NCBI RefSeq assembly: GCF_963665995.1
Contig: NZ_OY762512.1
Location: 3,596,001-3,660,000 of the forward strand
Direction: 5' to 3'
DNA: 64,000 nt
Origin: Pleurocapsa sp. FMAR1
Lineage (GTDB): Bacteria; Cyanobacteriota; Cyanobacteriia; Cyanobacteriales; Xenococcaceae
Positions 53,360 through 63,474 of this stretch are shown here, one piece after another. The position numbers were made by a program, and so were the translations under genes. The notes under the pieces are model-generated. The model saw only the letters and a program-made list of their open reading frames with translations. It was not told the DNA's origin and searched no databases. Numbering within the stretch: the first letter of the stretch is position 1; each line of letters begins with the position of its first letter.

Positions 53360-54520
53360 TTATTTTTGTTTGGGTATTTTAGAAAAGTTTTCAAACCAAC
53401 CTCGCCGCCAAAAGAAATAAATCAAAGAAGCTGCGATCGCTATCATGACTAGCCAACAAAAAGGATATCCCCAATACCAGTCTAACTCTGGCATATTCCA
53501 AGGAGACTTGTCGGGATTAAAGTTCATGCCATAGATACCAACGATAAAAGTCAGAGGAATAAAAATACTGGAAATTACCGTTAATAGTTTCATAACTTCA
53601 TTCATTTTATTGTTAATAGCAGACAGATAAATATCGGTTAAACTAGAGGCTAATTCACGGTATGTTTCAATAATGTCAATAATTTGTACAGCGTGGTCAT
53701 AACAGTCTCTCAAAAAGATTAAAATCTCTGGATCTACAAAGCTACTACCGTCTCTGATCAATTTATTTAAGGCATTTCTTTGAGGCCAAATTGCTCTACG
53801 TAAAGCTAATAGTTCTCTTTTTATTTGATAAACTTTAGCCAAACTTTGGTTAGTAGGATTAAAAAGAACTTCGTCTTCTAGGTCTTCTATCTTTTCGCCA
53901 TAAATTTCTAAAACGGGGAAAAAACCATCTATAATTGCATCCCAAAGAGCATAAGCTAGATAATCTGCTCCCATGGTGGTAATGTTTCCTTTTTTAAATT
54001 TAATTCGCCTTCTCACTGGTCGAAAACAGTCTTTTTCTGGTTTTTCTTGTACGGTCAATACATAGTTCTTGCCGACTACCAAACTCACTTGTTCTAACCA
54101 AAACCCCTCTCCTGAAGTTTTGGGGATAACCATTTGAGTAATAATTACTAACTGTTGCGGATAATCTTCAACCTTTGGTCTTTGGGGAACATTAACCACG
54201 TCTTCTAATACCAAAGGATGTAAGCCAAATACTTTGCCTAGTCTTTGCAAAATGTTTTCGCTACCCAAACCCTTAACATCAAGCCATGATACTGATTCTG
54301 TATCGAGATGTTCGGCACAGGCTTCAGGGGTTAGGTTGTTAATTCTTTTGACGCGATCGCGATTGTAGTCAATTAAAATTATCTCAGGTAAGTCTGCATC
54401 ATCTTCAATATTGAGCGTACCTGGCATACTGCCTGGCTGCTCATAAGCATAATCAAATAAATCTTCTTCCTCTTCTGTGGCTGTCTTTGAATTCTGGTTT
54501 ACTTGATTTACGTAACTCAT
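53360..54520 (-). CDS. corA: CorA magnesium/cobalt transporter
   Basis: Pentameric divalent-cation channel of the CorA family. Large cytoplasmic N-terminal domain with VSWLDVKGLG and LGKVFGLHPLVLEDVV; two C-terminal transmembrane helices separated by the signature GMN (G331 in IYGMNFNPDKSPWNMPE); the C-terminus is a basic tail. I prefer ATG 54520; a GTG at 54538 would add six residues. About 386 residues. Confidence 0.93.
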   Translation of the reverse strand: MSYVNQVNQNSKTATEEEEDLFDYAYEQPGSMPGTLNIEDDADLPEIILIDYNRDRVKRINNLTPEACAEHLDTESVSWLDVKGLGSENILQRLGKVFGLHPLVLEDVVNVPQRPKVEDYPQQLVIITQMVIPKTSGEGFWLEQVSLVVGKNYVLTVQEKPEKDCFRPVRRRIKFKKGNITTMGADYLAYALWDAIIDGFFPVLEIYGEKIEDLEDEVLFNPTNQSLAKVYQIKRELLALRRAIWPQRNALNKLIRDGSSFVDPEILIFLRDCYDHAVQIIDIIETYRELASSLTDIYLSAINNKMNEVMKLLTVISSIFIPLTFIVGIYGMNFNPDKSPWNMPELDWYWGYPFCWLVMIAIAASLIYFFWRRGWFENFSKIPKQK

Positions 54521-54564
54521 GAGAAGGTAGATGTCCACTTAAAGATATCGATCGACGATCGTCG

Positions 54565-54593
54565 ATTACTCCGCTCTAAACGGGCGGAGTAAT
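54565..54593. repeat. Hairpin attactccgc / gcggagtaat
   Basis: Ten-bp perfect stem (54565-54574 with 54584-54593). The right arm continues ctctgatt. A related hairpin, tccgcctt/aaggcgga followed by gtgatctct, lies at 63325-63343. Adjacent on the left is the 16-bp palindrome atcgacgatcgtcgat (54551-54566). Confidence 0.55.
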
Positions 54594-54613
54594 CTCTGAT
54601 TTTATTATTACCT

Positions 54614-54643
54614 AAAAAAAATACCAGCGATCGCGATCGCTGG
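54614..54643 (-). terminator. Terminator built from a double HIP1 palindrome
   Basis: Perfect 20-bp palindrome ccagcgatcgcgatcgctgg (54624-54643), two overlapping HIP1 octamers, followed on the minus strand by tattttttt. It is the probable terminator of the NFACT gene. The rest of the 54540-54848 spacer is AT-rich with no gene. Confidence 0.65.
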
Positions 54644-54848
54644 CTAAGTAAAATGTTGTTGTTATTTAAGCCTGGAAAAATCTTTTGTTGCGCGTTCCCG
54701 AAAAAGCAACTTTCAATCTTTGACTTAACTAAGAATTGTAACAGAAGATACGCTATTTTTGTAAAAAAATAATAACCGTATTGTCTGTTACACCAATTTT
54801 ACGCTAGCAGGTTATGAAATGATGTGATTTAGATCTCTCAACTAAAGT

Positions 54849-56597
54849 TTATGTTCTTTGAGAAAGATATTTTTTGGCTACTTGAGGTTTACCCCAAATA
54901 ACTGTTTCTTGTTTATAAATTACCATTCCAGGCTTTGCACCTTTGGGTTTGTAAACATATTTAGGCTTGGTATACGTCACTGGGACTTGTTCACTTTCGC
55001 GAGCTTGACTGTAATAGGCTGTCAGATCGGCAGTAAACTGAAGATCTGCCTCACTGGGAACTGTACCTGGATTTAAACGCAGCAATACATGACTACCAGG
55101 TATTTCTTGGGTATGAAACCAGAGGTCATATTCTACGGCAGTACGGAAAGTTAAAATATCGTTTTGACGATTATTGCGTCCAATCCAAATTTCACATCCA
55201 GATGGAGCAGTATAGCGATAGGGTTGGGTATCTCGGTCTACTTTTCTGTCATCTGCCTGACGTTCGACAGCAAAATAATTTTGTTGAACTAGCTCTTCTT
55301 TAATTTCTTCTAGAGCGTGGAGATTTTCCGAGCTACCAATTACTTTTTCTCCCTGTAGCTGATTTAAGGCTGTTTGCACCTGAGATAAATAATTAATTTC
55401 ACTATCTACTTCTGCCAGCAAAGGGACAACTGCCCCTTTGGCTCTTTTTAGCTTCTGGCTATTTTTATAGAGAGCCTGAGCATTCTGCACCGCGTTTTTT
55501 TCAGGATTAAGCTTGATTTTAACTGGCTTGCCTGTTTCAAAATCATTCAAAGTTATTGACTTCATGCCTGGCTGCCATTCATGAAGATGTGCCATTAACA
55601 AATCTGCTGAGGAGCGATCGCTATCCGCATCGGCAGACTGTTGTAAACGTTGACGGAATTTATTGGCTTTGACGTTTAGCTTTTTGAGCAGATTAGTTAA
55701 TTTCTGATTTAGCTGATGGTGCAGTTGCTTAAACTGCTGTTGATTAACCTCGTCGGTGTAGTAGTGATGAAGTAAAGTTTGCACTCGCTCTGCTGATTCA
55801 ATTTTATTCCAGCCCAAGACTGTATAACCATTGGCTAACCAGCCAGGATCGAACTGACGATTATTTAAAACCATCAGCCACTTTTGCCAGTAGCTAAATA
55901 ACTCCTGCCAATGTTCAGCTTCTAAAGTATCTGTATTCTGCTGGGGTGATAAACCTGCTGCAATAATAATTTCTTCTGCTACTCTAGGGCTTAAACCACG
56001 ATATGACTTAAGTAACTGACGTTGCAGATTACCAGGAATTAGGCTTACTCTTTCTTGCCAGCGTGCAGAAGATTCTTCTAGCTTAGGAGTTGTACCAGTC
56101 AGGGGTGGGGGCATCTCGTAACCTTGACCAGTTTGGATCGGACGCACACTAGATTGAGCAGCACTAATTTGACGGGCAGGGGTAATAATTTGTTGGTCGG
56201 CATCGGTAAGAATGACGTTACTATATTTGCCCATAATCTCTACGTATAAATGCCAAAGAGGGGCTTCTCCTGGACGGTTGGCGAACTGGAGATCCAAGAC
56301 TCTTTCCCAAGCTGCGATCGCCTTAATATCAATTAAAGCTAAACCATTAAGCTGATGGCGAAGCTGATCGCTAAAGGTAAAAGTGTCCTTAACCCTGGGT
56401 GGGGGATCGCCAATATTGATTCTGGCTGCTTCAGGATGCCAGCAAATAGTCAGCCAAGGCTTGGCTTTGAGGGTGCGTAAAGCTAAAGAGATGGTAAAGC
56501 GATCGCGTTGATATATCTGCTCAATACGAGCAGGAATCCAGTCTCGATTAAGTTCATTGCAGCTTGCCATCAAGGTCGTGTAGTCAACTGGTTGCAT
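54849..56597 (-). CDS. NFACT-family protein (RqcH/Rqc2-like)
   Basis: 582 residues. The NFACT-N domain opens MQPVDYTTLMASCNELN and includes WERVLDLQFANRPGEAPLWH. A helical coiled-coil middle (KKLNVKANKFRQRLQQSADA) follows, then the NFACT-R RNA-binding domain EIWIGRNNRQNDILTFRTAV with DLWFHTQEIPGSHVLLRL. Relatives bind 50S-peptidyl-tRNA and add alanine tails in ribosome rescue; older annotation calls them fibronectin-binding proteins. The catalytic-like DR and HTQ motifs support the RqcH group. Confidence 0.9.
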   Translation of the reverse strand: MQPVDYTTLMASCNELNRDWIPARIEQIYQRDRFTISLALRTLKAKPWLTICWHPEAARINIGDPPPRVKDTFTFSDQLRHQLNGLALIDIKAIAAWERVLDLQFANRPGEAPLWHLYVEIMGKYSNVILTDADQQIITPARQISAAQSSVRPIQTGQGYEMPPPLTGTTPKLEESSARWQERVSLIPGNLQRQLLKSYRGLSPRVAEEIIIAAGLSPQQNTDTLEAEHWQELFSYWQKWLMVLNNRQFDPGWLANGYTVLGWNKIESAERVQTLLHHYYTDEVNQQQFKQLHHQLNQKLTNLLKKLNVKANKFRQRLQQSADADSDRSSADLLMAHLHEWQPGMKSITLNDFETGKPVKIKLNPEKNAVQNAQALYKNSQKLKRAKGAVVPLLAEVDSEINYLSQVQTALNQLQGEKVIGSSENLHALEEIKEELVQQNYFAVERQADDRKVDRDTQPYRYTAPSGCEIWIGRNNRQNDILTFRTAVEYDLWFHTQEIPGSHVLLRLNPGTVPSEADLQFTADLTAYYSQARESEQVPVTYTKPKYVYKPKGAKPGMVIYKQETVIWGKPQVAKKYLSQRT

Positions 56598-56811
56598 AAT
56601 AGTAAATATAATAAAAGTTCAAATAAATAATTAAATTACTGTAATTCTGGCTACAAAGCGTTTAGATTGGTGCTAAAAGCTAAAATTTCCGAAAATAACC
56701 TCGTCTATATGCCATTTTGCTTGTAAATCAAAGTTTTTAACTATAATATTAAAATTATATTTTCTAAACTTGGCGATAAATCACTCTAAAAGTCGCAATT
56801 CACAAATAATT

Positions 56812-57060
56812 ATGGATATTCAATTAATTAATATTGGTTTTGGTAATATAGTTTCCGCTAATCGTATTATTGCTATTGTTAGCCCAGAATCCGCACCTAT
56901 CAAAAGGATTATTACCGAAGCAAGAGAGAAAAGCTTATTAATAGATGCAACTTATGGTCGCCGTACTCGCGCTGTCATTATTACAGATTCATCTCATGTA
57001 GTATTGTCCGCAATACAGCCTGAGACTGTGGCTCATCGATTTGTAGTTAATAAAGAATAG
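56812..57060 (+). CDS. RemA-like DUF370 DNA-binding protein
   Basis: 82 residues beginning [20 protein letters not shown], followed by [20 protein letters not shown] and the signature [18 protein letters not shown]. RemA in Bacillus is a DNA-wrapping activator of matrix and osmoprotection genes; cyanobacterial members lie next to gmk, as here. I chose the ATG at 56812; the earlier start at 56770 is a TTG and adds a non-conserved leader. Confidence 0.9.
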   Translation: MDIQLINIGFGNIVSANRIIAIVSPESAPIKRIITEAREKSLLIDATYGRRTRAVIITDSSHVVLSAIQPETVAHRFVVNKE

Positions 57061-57087
57061 AATCCTAACTAGATTAGATTATCATCA

Positions 57088-57660
57088 ATGTCAGTAGAAC
57101 AGCTAGGTAAACTCATCGTCATCACAGGACCAAGTGGTGTAGGAAAGGGTACGATTGTCAGTCTACTATTGCAACGCTATCCTCAACTACGGGTGTCTGT
57201 TTCTGCTACTACTAGACAACCTCGTTCAGGAGAAACCGAAGGCATAAATTATTATTTTCTGAGTCAAAAAGACTTTGAAACGGCAATTCTTAATCATGAA
57301 CTTTTAGAATGGGCAGAATACGCGGGAAATTATTATGGCACGCCCAAAGCTCAGGTATTAGAACAAATCGAGCAGGGAAACTACGTCATTTTAGAAATAG
57401 AGTTAAGAGGAGCTAGAGCGATCGCCAATATGTTTCCTGCCGCTTGCCGTATTTTTATTATGCCTCCTTCTATTGAGGAACTAGAACAGAGAATTAGAAG
57501 CAGAGGCAAAAACTCAGAAGAGTCAATCGTCCAACGGTTAAAGATTGCTAGAGAAGAAATGGCAGCCAAAGATGAATTTGAAGTTCAAATTGTCAATGAT
57601 GATTTAGAAAAGGCGATCTCTAAGTTAGAAAAGGCTATTTTTTCTGAGAATACTGAGTAA
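57088..57660 (+). CDS. gmk: Guanylate kinase
   Basis: ATP-dependent GMP to GDP kinase. P-loop GPSGVGKGTIVS; GMP-binding segment SATTRQPRSGETEGINYYFL; YYGTPKAQVLEQIEQG; lid RSRGKNSEESIVQRL. 190 residues, full length. It follows the remA-like gene by 27 bases, forming a two-gene unit as in many bacteria. Confidence 0.96.
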   Translation: MSVEQLGKLIVITGPSGVGKGTIVSLLLQRYPQLRVSVSATTRQPRSGETEGINYYFLSQKDFETAILNHELLEWAEYAGNYYGTPKAQVLEQIEQGNYVILEIELRGARAIANMFPAACRIFIMPPSIEELEQRIRSRGKNSEESIVQRLKIAREEMAAKDEFEVQIVNDDLEKAISKLEKAIFSENTE

Positions 57661-57698
57661 GCTGGCGTTGGTGAATCAGGGTATGATTTTTAAACGTT

Positions 57699-59273
57699 TT
57701 ACCAAAATCCTCGTTTTCCTGAAGGCATAATAGTCATCCAGTTTGTTTTGACTTCTTCTAGCTGTTTTTTAGTTAAATTAGTATTGCTTAGATTAGCACC
57801 ACAGAGATTTGCCCCCTTGAGCTTAGTGTCTCTAAAATTGACATAGCTCAAATTTGCACCACGAAGATCTACATCTTCCAAATTGGCAGCATTAAACAGA
57901 GCGCGAGTTAAGTCAGCATTACGCAACATAGCCTGACGCATATCACAACTTGTAAAGCTGGTTTTATTTAAATCTGCTCCCTGAAAGTTGACTCTGATTA
58001 ATTTAGAATCGTGAAACTTAGATTCGGATAAATCGGCTTTTTGTAGATCTTGCATGGTCATATCTTTTAAGCCAAAGTCTTTTCTACCAGAACTATAGGC
58101 TTTTAAAACCTCTTCAGCCGAAATTTTTGCAGGCTTAGGAGGGTTTTTAGCAGCTTGACTGAAAGAAGCGGAACTAGCACTAGTTTGAGCAGCATTTCTC
58201 GAATATCTGGAGGTATAAGCCATTCTGCCTGTCTGACGGGACATCCTGATGTCACCTTTAGAACTAGATGTAGTATCCCGTCGAGAGTACGCCATTCTTG
58301 AGCGATTAGCAAGAGTACTAGGAGGCTCATTAGCGGTAGGAAAACTAAGCATACTGTTAGATAGGCTATCTACATGATTTTCTAAGTCTAGTACCTGCAA
58401 TACTTCTTCGGCACTTTTATAACGGCTTTTGACCGCTACCTCTAGCATCTTGGTCAAAATTTCCGCAAAACTATCGCTGACATCAACATATTTAAACCAA
58501 TCAATATCTCCAGTAATGGGATCGCAATCCATATTTTTAGGTGCTTTTCCCGTCATTAAATACATACAGGTAACACCAAGGGCATAGACATCGCTAGCAT
58601 AAACAGGACGCATAGCTAACTGTTCAGGAGGAGCAAAGCCAGGAGTACCGACTGCAAAAGCAGTAAATGCCGTTTGATTAGAACCTGCTGCACTAATATT
58701 GTCAACTTGATTTTTAACTACTCCAAAGTCAATTAAAACTAACTGATCGTCTATTTCGCGGCGAATAATGTTAGCAGGTTTGATATCTCGGTGAATAACT
58801 TTTTGAGCGTGAATATCTCGCAGAATCACCAAAAGTTCTTTGAGTACCTGTCTTGCCTTTGCCTCATTCAAAACGCCAATTTTTTTGACTTCCTGCTGAA
58901 GATTGTTGCCCTCAACAAACTCTTGAATTAAATAAAATTGATTGCGATCCTCAAAATAATCTAGCAGTCTAGGTATCTTAGGATGATTACCAATTCTGCC
59001 TAATGTTCTGGCTTCTCTTTCAAATAATTCCCTTGCCATGGACAAGAAGTTAGGATTGTCTGTATTGGGACGTAGTTGCTTAATTACACACAAAGGTCTT
59101 CCTGGAAGAGCGAGATCGGCAGCTAGAAAAGTTGCGCCAAAACCCCCTTTACCTAAACCTTTAACTAAGTGATAGCGACCATGTAACAGCAATTTTGCTC
59201 CGCACGCTTGACAGAGTTTAGACTTAGGATGATTAACTGGTTTGGGACAGGATGGATTTAGGCAATAGCTCAT
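57699..59273 (-). CDS. SpkB-like Ser/Thr protein kinase with pentapeptide repeats
   Basis: 524 residues. N-terminal cysteine motif CLNPSCPKP...CQACG (zinc-ribbon-like), then a Hanks-type kinase: GKGGFGATF loop, VIK lysine, HRDIKPANII catalytic loop, IDFGVVK and PGFAPPEQLA. After a Ser-rich linker (about 320-400) come pentapeptide repeats (ADLNKTSFTSCDMRQAMLRN and onwards). The architecture equals Synechocystis SpkB, linked to motility and oxidative-stress signalling. Catalytic residues are complete. Confidence 0.9.
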   Translation of the reverse strand: MSYCLNPSCPKPVNHPKSKLCQACGAKLLLHGRYHLVKGLGKGGFGATFLAADLALPGRPLCVIKQLRPNTDNPNFLSMARELFEREARTLGRIGNHPKIPRLLDYFEDRNQFYLIQEFVEGNNLQQEVKKIGVLNEAKARQVLKELLVILRDIHAQKVIHRDIKPANIIRREIDDQLVLIDFGVVKNQVDNISAAGSNQTAFTAFAVGTPGFAPPEQLAMRPVYASDVYALGVTCMYLMTGKAPKNMDCDPITGDIDWFKYVDVSDSFAEILTKMLEVAVKSRYKSAEEVLQVLDLENHVDSLSNSMLSFPTANEPPSTLANRSRMAYSRRDTTSSSKGDIRMSRQTGRMAYTSRYSRNAAQTSASSASFSQAAKNPPKPAKISAEEVLKAYSSGRKDFGLKDMTMQDLQKADLSESKFHDSKLIRVNFQGADLNKTSFTSCDMRQAMLRNADLTRALFNAANLEDVDLRGANLSYVNFRDTKLKGANLCGANLSNTNLTKKQLEEVKTNWMTIMPSGKRGFW

Positions 59274-59490
59274 TCAAAATACCTACAAGGCTCTGTCTGA
59301 CAAATATGTTTTTTGAGAGAGCGAATTCGCTCAATAGCTAACTTCTTGGTTTAAAACAATTAGTTCCCAGCTATTTCCTCACCAGCATATCCTAAAATTT
59401 TTAAAATCAGTTGAGTTAAACAGTTTATTGATAGTTAAGTGTGTAAGGTAAAAGCATTAGTTGCTTACTCTGATTGTTATCTACAAACAA

Positions 59491-59638
59491 TATAGCGGTT
59501 CTCAAATTAGTCAGGTACAAAGTAAATCGTTTTAAGGCAGAGGGCAGCAAGGTGTACCCACCGCAGCTAGGCAGCAAGGCTTGTTCGCCGCAGCTAGGCA
59601 GAAGTTAGATGTACTTCAGTAAACTGAGAAATGCTATA
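59491..59638. mobile_element. MITE-like element, TATAGCGGTTCTCA family, copy 2
   Basis: 148 bp bounded by tatagcggttctca (59491-59504) and tgagaaatgctata (59625-59638), inverted at 12 of 14 positions. The centre carries two copies of ccgcagctaggcag. It lies in the 423-bp gap between the kinase and kaiC; I see nothing else in that gap. Confidence 0.7.
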
Positions 59639-59696
59639 TTGTCTGGTTTTTGATAATTATCAATTATGATTTTTACGGAAGGTCATACTCTATAGC

Positions 59697-61277
59697 TTAT
59701 CCTTCGTCTTTTGAGTCAATACCTATATCCTTGACGTTTCTAGCAATTCTTGATAGCTCGCTTTTTTCGTTTAAAGATACACGAGATGGTGAACCACTAA
59801 TAATGCCTTCGTAGTTACGAAAAGATTCTTTAATAAAGGGGATTTCTGGTGCATCAGAGCTAATCACATATTCTCTAATACCTTTGTCATGCCATGAACC
59901 ACGCATCTTAAAGACGTTCATGGCACGAGACATTTCACCGCGAATTTCTACATATTGTAAAAGAATAATCGTATCGGTAATAGTAGAAATATGGGACTCG
60001 GTAATTGAATTAGCCCCCAAAAATCGATCGGTAGTGTTGGTAAAAAAGCCTGTGATCTCTTCTTGTTTGGCATAACCAGTAACGCCAATGACAAACTGAC
60101 GGAAGGCATTATTACTAACTCCCCTAGCTAACGCCGAAAGGGAATCGATCGCGATGCGAGCAGGCTTAAAATTAGTAATCTCAGACTTAATCATCTGTAA
60201 ATGATCTTCTAAACCCGCTGATTCTGGATAACAGCAAAGTAATTTAAGTAAGCCTTTACGCTCCATCTCCTCAAAATCTACCCCCCAAGAGGAGGCATTA
60301 CGAGATAGCTGCGCTCTAGATTCTTCATAGGCAAACAGTACGGCTCTTTCACCTTGACGACACCCCTCTTCTAGGAACTTGCTTACTAATAGAGTTTTGC
60401 CTGTTCCTGTTGCTCCCGTAACCAAAATAATCGAGTCTTTGAAAAAGCCACCGCCACAGAGCTTGTCGAGAGTTTTAACTCCTGAAGAACGTCGTACGTT
60501 AGATGAACGTTGAGTAAGACGCATAGCACCAAGGGGAAAGATATTAATCCCGTCATTGGTAATCGTGAAAGGATATTCTCCTTTCATGTGGGTAGTACCC
60601 CGCAGCTTGAGAATTTCAATGGTACGTCGCCGACGTTCTCCTTCTAAGACATTGCGGATAATAATTACGTTGTCCGAAACAAATTCTTCTACTCCAAAAC
60701 GGGCAACAGAGCCGTATTCTTCCACCCTTTCAGTAGTTAGGATAGAAGTAACTTCTAGCTGCTTGAGACGGGCTACTAAACGAAAAATTTCTCGCCTTAC
60801 TACTGAAGCTGCATCATACTGTTGAAATACTGCCGTAACCGAGTCAATTGAGACTAGCTGCGCCTTATATTTACGTATTGCATACTGAATACGTTCGATC
60901 AATGCCGATAGGTCAAAATTCCCTACTACTTCTTGCCCTTCAGGATCGGGGGAAGCATCTAAAATAAATAATTTGCCGCGATCGATTAAGCTTTGTAAAT
61001 CCCAGCCAAAACTACAGGCATTTTCAATAATATCTTTTGGGGATTCTTCAAAGGTAACAAAAACACCAGGACAATCAAAAAATTCAATTCCTAGATAAAG
61101 AAACTGAATGGCTAACAGGGTTTTACCTGTACCAGATGTTCCACTAACTAAAGTTGTTCTATTAGCGGGCAAACCGCCATGGGTGATTTCGTCAAATCCT
61201 TCAATCATGGTGCGGATTTTGCGAACTCCTTTGGTAGATAGTTCTGTTGCTGGTTGATTAGGATTTGGTTCGTTCAT
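59697..61277 (-). CDS. kaiC: Circadian clock protein KaiC
   Basis: Hexameric ATPase, autokinase and autophosphatase at the core of the cyanobacterial clock. Duplicated RecA-like halves: CI with Walker A GTSGTGKT (46-53) and CII with GATGTGKT. The phosphorylation pair falls exactly at S431 and T432 (ESHISTITDT), and the A-loop/KaiA-binding C-terminus follows. 526 residues. Gene order reading leftwards is kaiA, kaiB, kaiC; kaiB ends 103 bases before the kaiC start, so kaiBC is probably one operon. Confidence 0.98.
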   Translation of the reverse strand: MNEPNPNQPATELSTKGVRKIRTMIEGFDEITHGGLPANRTTLVSGTSGTGKTLLAIQFLYLGIEFFDCPGVFVTFEESPKDIIENACSFGWDLQSLIDRGKLFILDASPDPEGQEVVGNFDLSALIERIQYAIRKYKAQLVSIDSVTAVFQQYDAASVVRREIFRLVARLKQLEVTSILTTERVEEYGSVARFGVEEFVSDNVIIIRNVLEGERRRRTIEILKLRGTTHMKGEYPFTITNDGINIFPLGAMRLTQRSSNVRRSSGVKTLDKLCGGGFFKDSIILVTGATGTGKTLLVSKFLEEGCRQGERAVLFAYEESRAQLSRNASSWGVDFEEMERKGLLKLLCCYPESAGLEDHLQMIKSEITNFKPARIAIDSLSALARGVSNNAFRQFVIGVTGYAKQEEITGFFTNTTDRFLGANSITESHISTITDTIILLQYVEIRGEMSRAMNVFKMRGSWHDKGIREYVISSDAPEIPFIKESFRNYEGIISGSPSRVSLNEKSELSRIARNVKDIGIDSKDEG

Positions 61278-61380
61278 CTAAGCTAAGAATGATGGTTCTT
61301 ATTTGCTTATTTAAAGCAATCGCCGTTTAACTTTGGTCACGGCAGTATAATATTTTACATCCAATGCGATGAATATGACG

Positions 61381-61689
61381 TTACCTTTCTCGCTCACGGA
61401 TTTCTTCGTAAAGCAAATCTAAGCCAATCAAAACCTTTTCGCGATCGCTCAAATCGCCAATTATTTTACGAACAGGAGGCGGTAAAACCTTAGATAGGGT
61501 TGGAGTTGCCAAGATTTTGTCTTCTTCAGCTAACTGAGGACTCTTTAAGACATCAATCACTTTAAGAGCATAAACTCCCTGAAAATCTTTCTCTAAAATG
61601 TCCTTTAAAGTCTTCAAAGCTCTAACTGAGTTTGGTGTGTTTCCCGCTACGTATAGCTTGAGTACATAGGTTTTTCTAAATTGATCCAT
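61381..61689 (-). CDS. kaiB: Circadian clock protein KaiB
   Basis: Fold-switching thioredoxin-like protein of 102 residues that binds phosphorylated KaiC and recruits KaiA and output kinases. Family sequence [40 protein letters not shown] and [20 protein letters not shown] is complete, including the cis-proline region. ATG at 61689; stop 103 bases upstream of kaiC. Confidence 0.97.
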   Translation of the reverse strand: MDQFRKTYVLKLYVAGNTPNSVRALKTLKDILEKDFQGVYALKVIDVLKSPQLAEEDKILATPTLSKVLPPPVRKIIGDLSDREKVLIGLDLLYEEIRERER

Positions 61690-61998
61690 AATGTTGAATA
61701 ATTTATGCGTTGAGATGAGGCGATCGCGCTCATAATTTTACTTGACTTAATATAGTTGGGCATTGTTGTTATAAATTTGAGCTTGAAGCAGGCTTTGTTT
61801 CCAATACCAAATTACCCTTTAGCAGCAAAGCAATTAACCATTTATACTAAATTTGATTTATAAAACACTCTTTTTATGGATCTAGCCAAAGTCTTCTGAC
61901 TATATGCAGGCAAGCGCGAAAATTGAAGCGAAGCACCATGTATAATTGCGCTTTTGGAACTTGCACAACATTAAAGTATTTTATCCCAAGATTTAATA
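61690..61998 (-). promoter_or_regulatory. kaiBC upstream region
   Basis: 309-bp gene-free gap between kaiA and kaiB. By position it should carry the kaiBC promoter. A TATATT hexamer (minus strand, about 61750) is a possible -10 box, but no convincing -35 or known clock element was recognised. Confidence 0.4.
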
Positions 61999-62964
61999 TT
62001 ATTCTACTGCAAACAATAATTCTAGGGAGAAGTCTCCTCCAGGAATAGAGCGACGATACATTTCACAAAGGTGAGCGGTAATATCAATCAGTGGCAAACG
62101 ATAGTCAAGCAAAATGTCATCATTTCTGCCTTCTATTTGTAACTGATAAGAAAATTCATCAATTAATTTCATGTGTATTTCGAGAATTTGCGAAGTAGAA
62201 ATATCAGCAAAAAAAGCTTGATCGACAAACTCATCAATTAGCTTATTTATTTCTGAGTTCTCATTAAAGTATTCCAGCAAAATTTGACAGTAGCTTTGGC
62301 TTAATTTTTGGTCTAATTTTTCTTGCTCTTGTTTAGATAGATTGCGGTAAAAAAGGCTGGATTGGCGTTTGTAATAAATCCCTAAATATTCTTCCAGTCT
62401 TGCTTGGATTTTTTCCGTTAGCCGACGCTGTTGTAATACAAGCGATCTATGCACTTTTTCTGTTTCTGGTTCATTTATAGTCTTGTGAATATTAAGATTA
62501 GAACTAGGAGAGAGGCTCAAAAATGTAGTAATAGCCAGGTTAATATAAGTATTGATTTCTGCTAGCTGAGTTGGATACAGATGTATTTCTGCTTGATGAT
62601 AAATAATGCAAGCTTGAGTAATATCGTCAAGAAAGTTGCAATCATCTGCTAATTCAAGCTTAGGATTAGCAGGCTGTTCAGTCTCGACTATTACCATAGG
62701 CAGTAAAATTCTTGATTGCCATAACTCCTCCAAGGCTGAACTTGATTGACTATCTTTGACTAAAACAATGCAGTCTATCTGTTCATTGTCGGTCAAAAAA
62801 CCAACTAGATTACTACTTAAACTAAGATCTTTAACTTTAAAGCGATCGCTATTTAATCGCTCAATAACTAATTTAGCCAACTGCTGTTGGGTATAAAACA
62901 AACAAATATGCAGTTTGCTTCTAATCTTTTCAGTTGAACAAAAATTGTCTTGATAATCTGACAT
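61999..62964 (-). CDS. kaiA: Circadian clock protein KaiA
   Basis: Stimulates KaiC phosphorylation. 321 residues, full length (some cyanobacteria have only the C-terminal domain). N-terminal pseudo-receiver (LHICLFYTQQQLAKLVIERL, with IDCIVLVKD in place of a phosphoacceptor aspartate) and C-terminal four-helix dimerisation/KaiC-binding domain (YYKRQSSLFYRNLSKQEQEK to IPGGDFSLELLFAVE). ATG at 62964. Probably transcribed separately from kaiBC, given the 309-bp spacer. Confidence 0.96.
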   Translation of the reverse strand: MSDYQDNFCSTEKIRSKLHICLFYTQQQLAKLVIERLNSDRFKVKDLSLSSNLVGFLTDNEQIDCIVLVKDSQSSSALEELWQSRILLPMVIVETEQPANPKLELADDCNFLDDITQACIIYHQAEIHLYPTQLAEINTYINLAITTFLSLSPSSNLNIHKTINEPETEKVHRSLVLQQRRLTEKIQARLEEYLGIYYKRQSSLFYRNLSKQEQEKLDQKLSQSYCQILLEYFNENSEINKLIDEFVDQAFFADISTSQILEIHMKLIDEFSYQLQIEGRNDDILLDYRLPLIDITAHLCEMYRRSIPGGDFSLELLFAVE

Positions 62965-63474
62965 TGCTGAGTAAATTCTACGTTATGGTTGTCAGAGTTA
63001 CATTTGAATCTGAAATAAAATAAGGCACCGCTATCAAGACTAGAGCAGCCCATAGAAGCCTATATGATGCTCAGAGAACGCAAGCACCATGAACTGACGA
63101 TGTTTTAATAACGTCAATAAATATTAAATATTTAATATTTATAAAAATTTAACATTTATTGTTCGACTTTGCGAATTGTAATAAAACACAATTTAAAGCA
63201 ATAGTGAACCAACTCACCAAAGGTAATAAGATGTATAAATATATAGAGATAGCATCTTGCTAAATTAGACTGGCTAAATTGCAAGATAAAATTTCTTTTT
63301 AATTGAGCATAATGTCAACTGTTTTCCGCCTTGTAAAGGCGGAGTGATCTCTAAGGGTTGGTCAAATCAATAGTTGCTAATAAGTCTAAAATTGCTTTGC
63401 TCGAGAATGGTAGAACCTAGTCTGCTGTAGACGTTAGCCAATTTCTCTTCTGGAAGACAAAAAAACGAGAATTT
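62965..63474. other. Divergent spacer between kaiA and the kinase-like gene
   Basis: 510 bp with no credible gene. It contains a hairpin tccgcctt/aaggcgga (63325-63343) followed by gtgatctct, related to the one at 54565-54593. AT-rich palindromic stretches (aatatttaatattt, about 63122) are also present. Promoters of both flanking genes must lie here. Confidence 0.5.
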
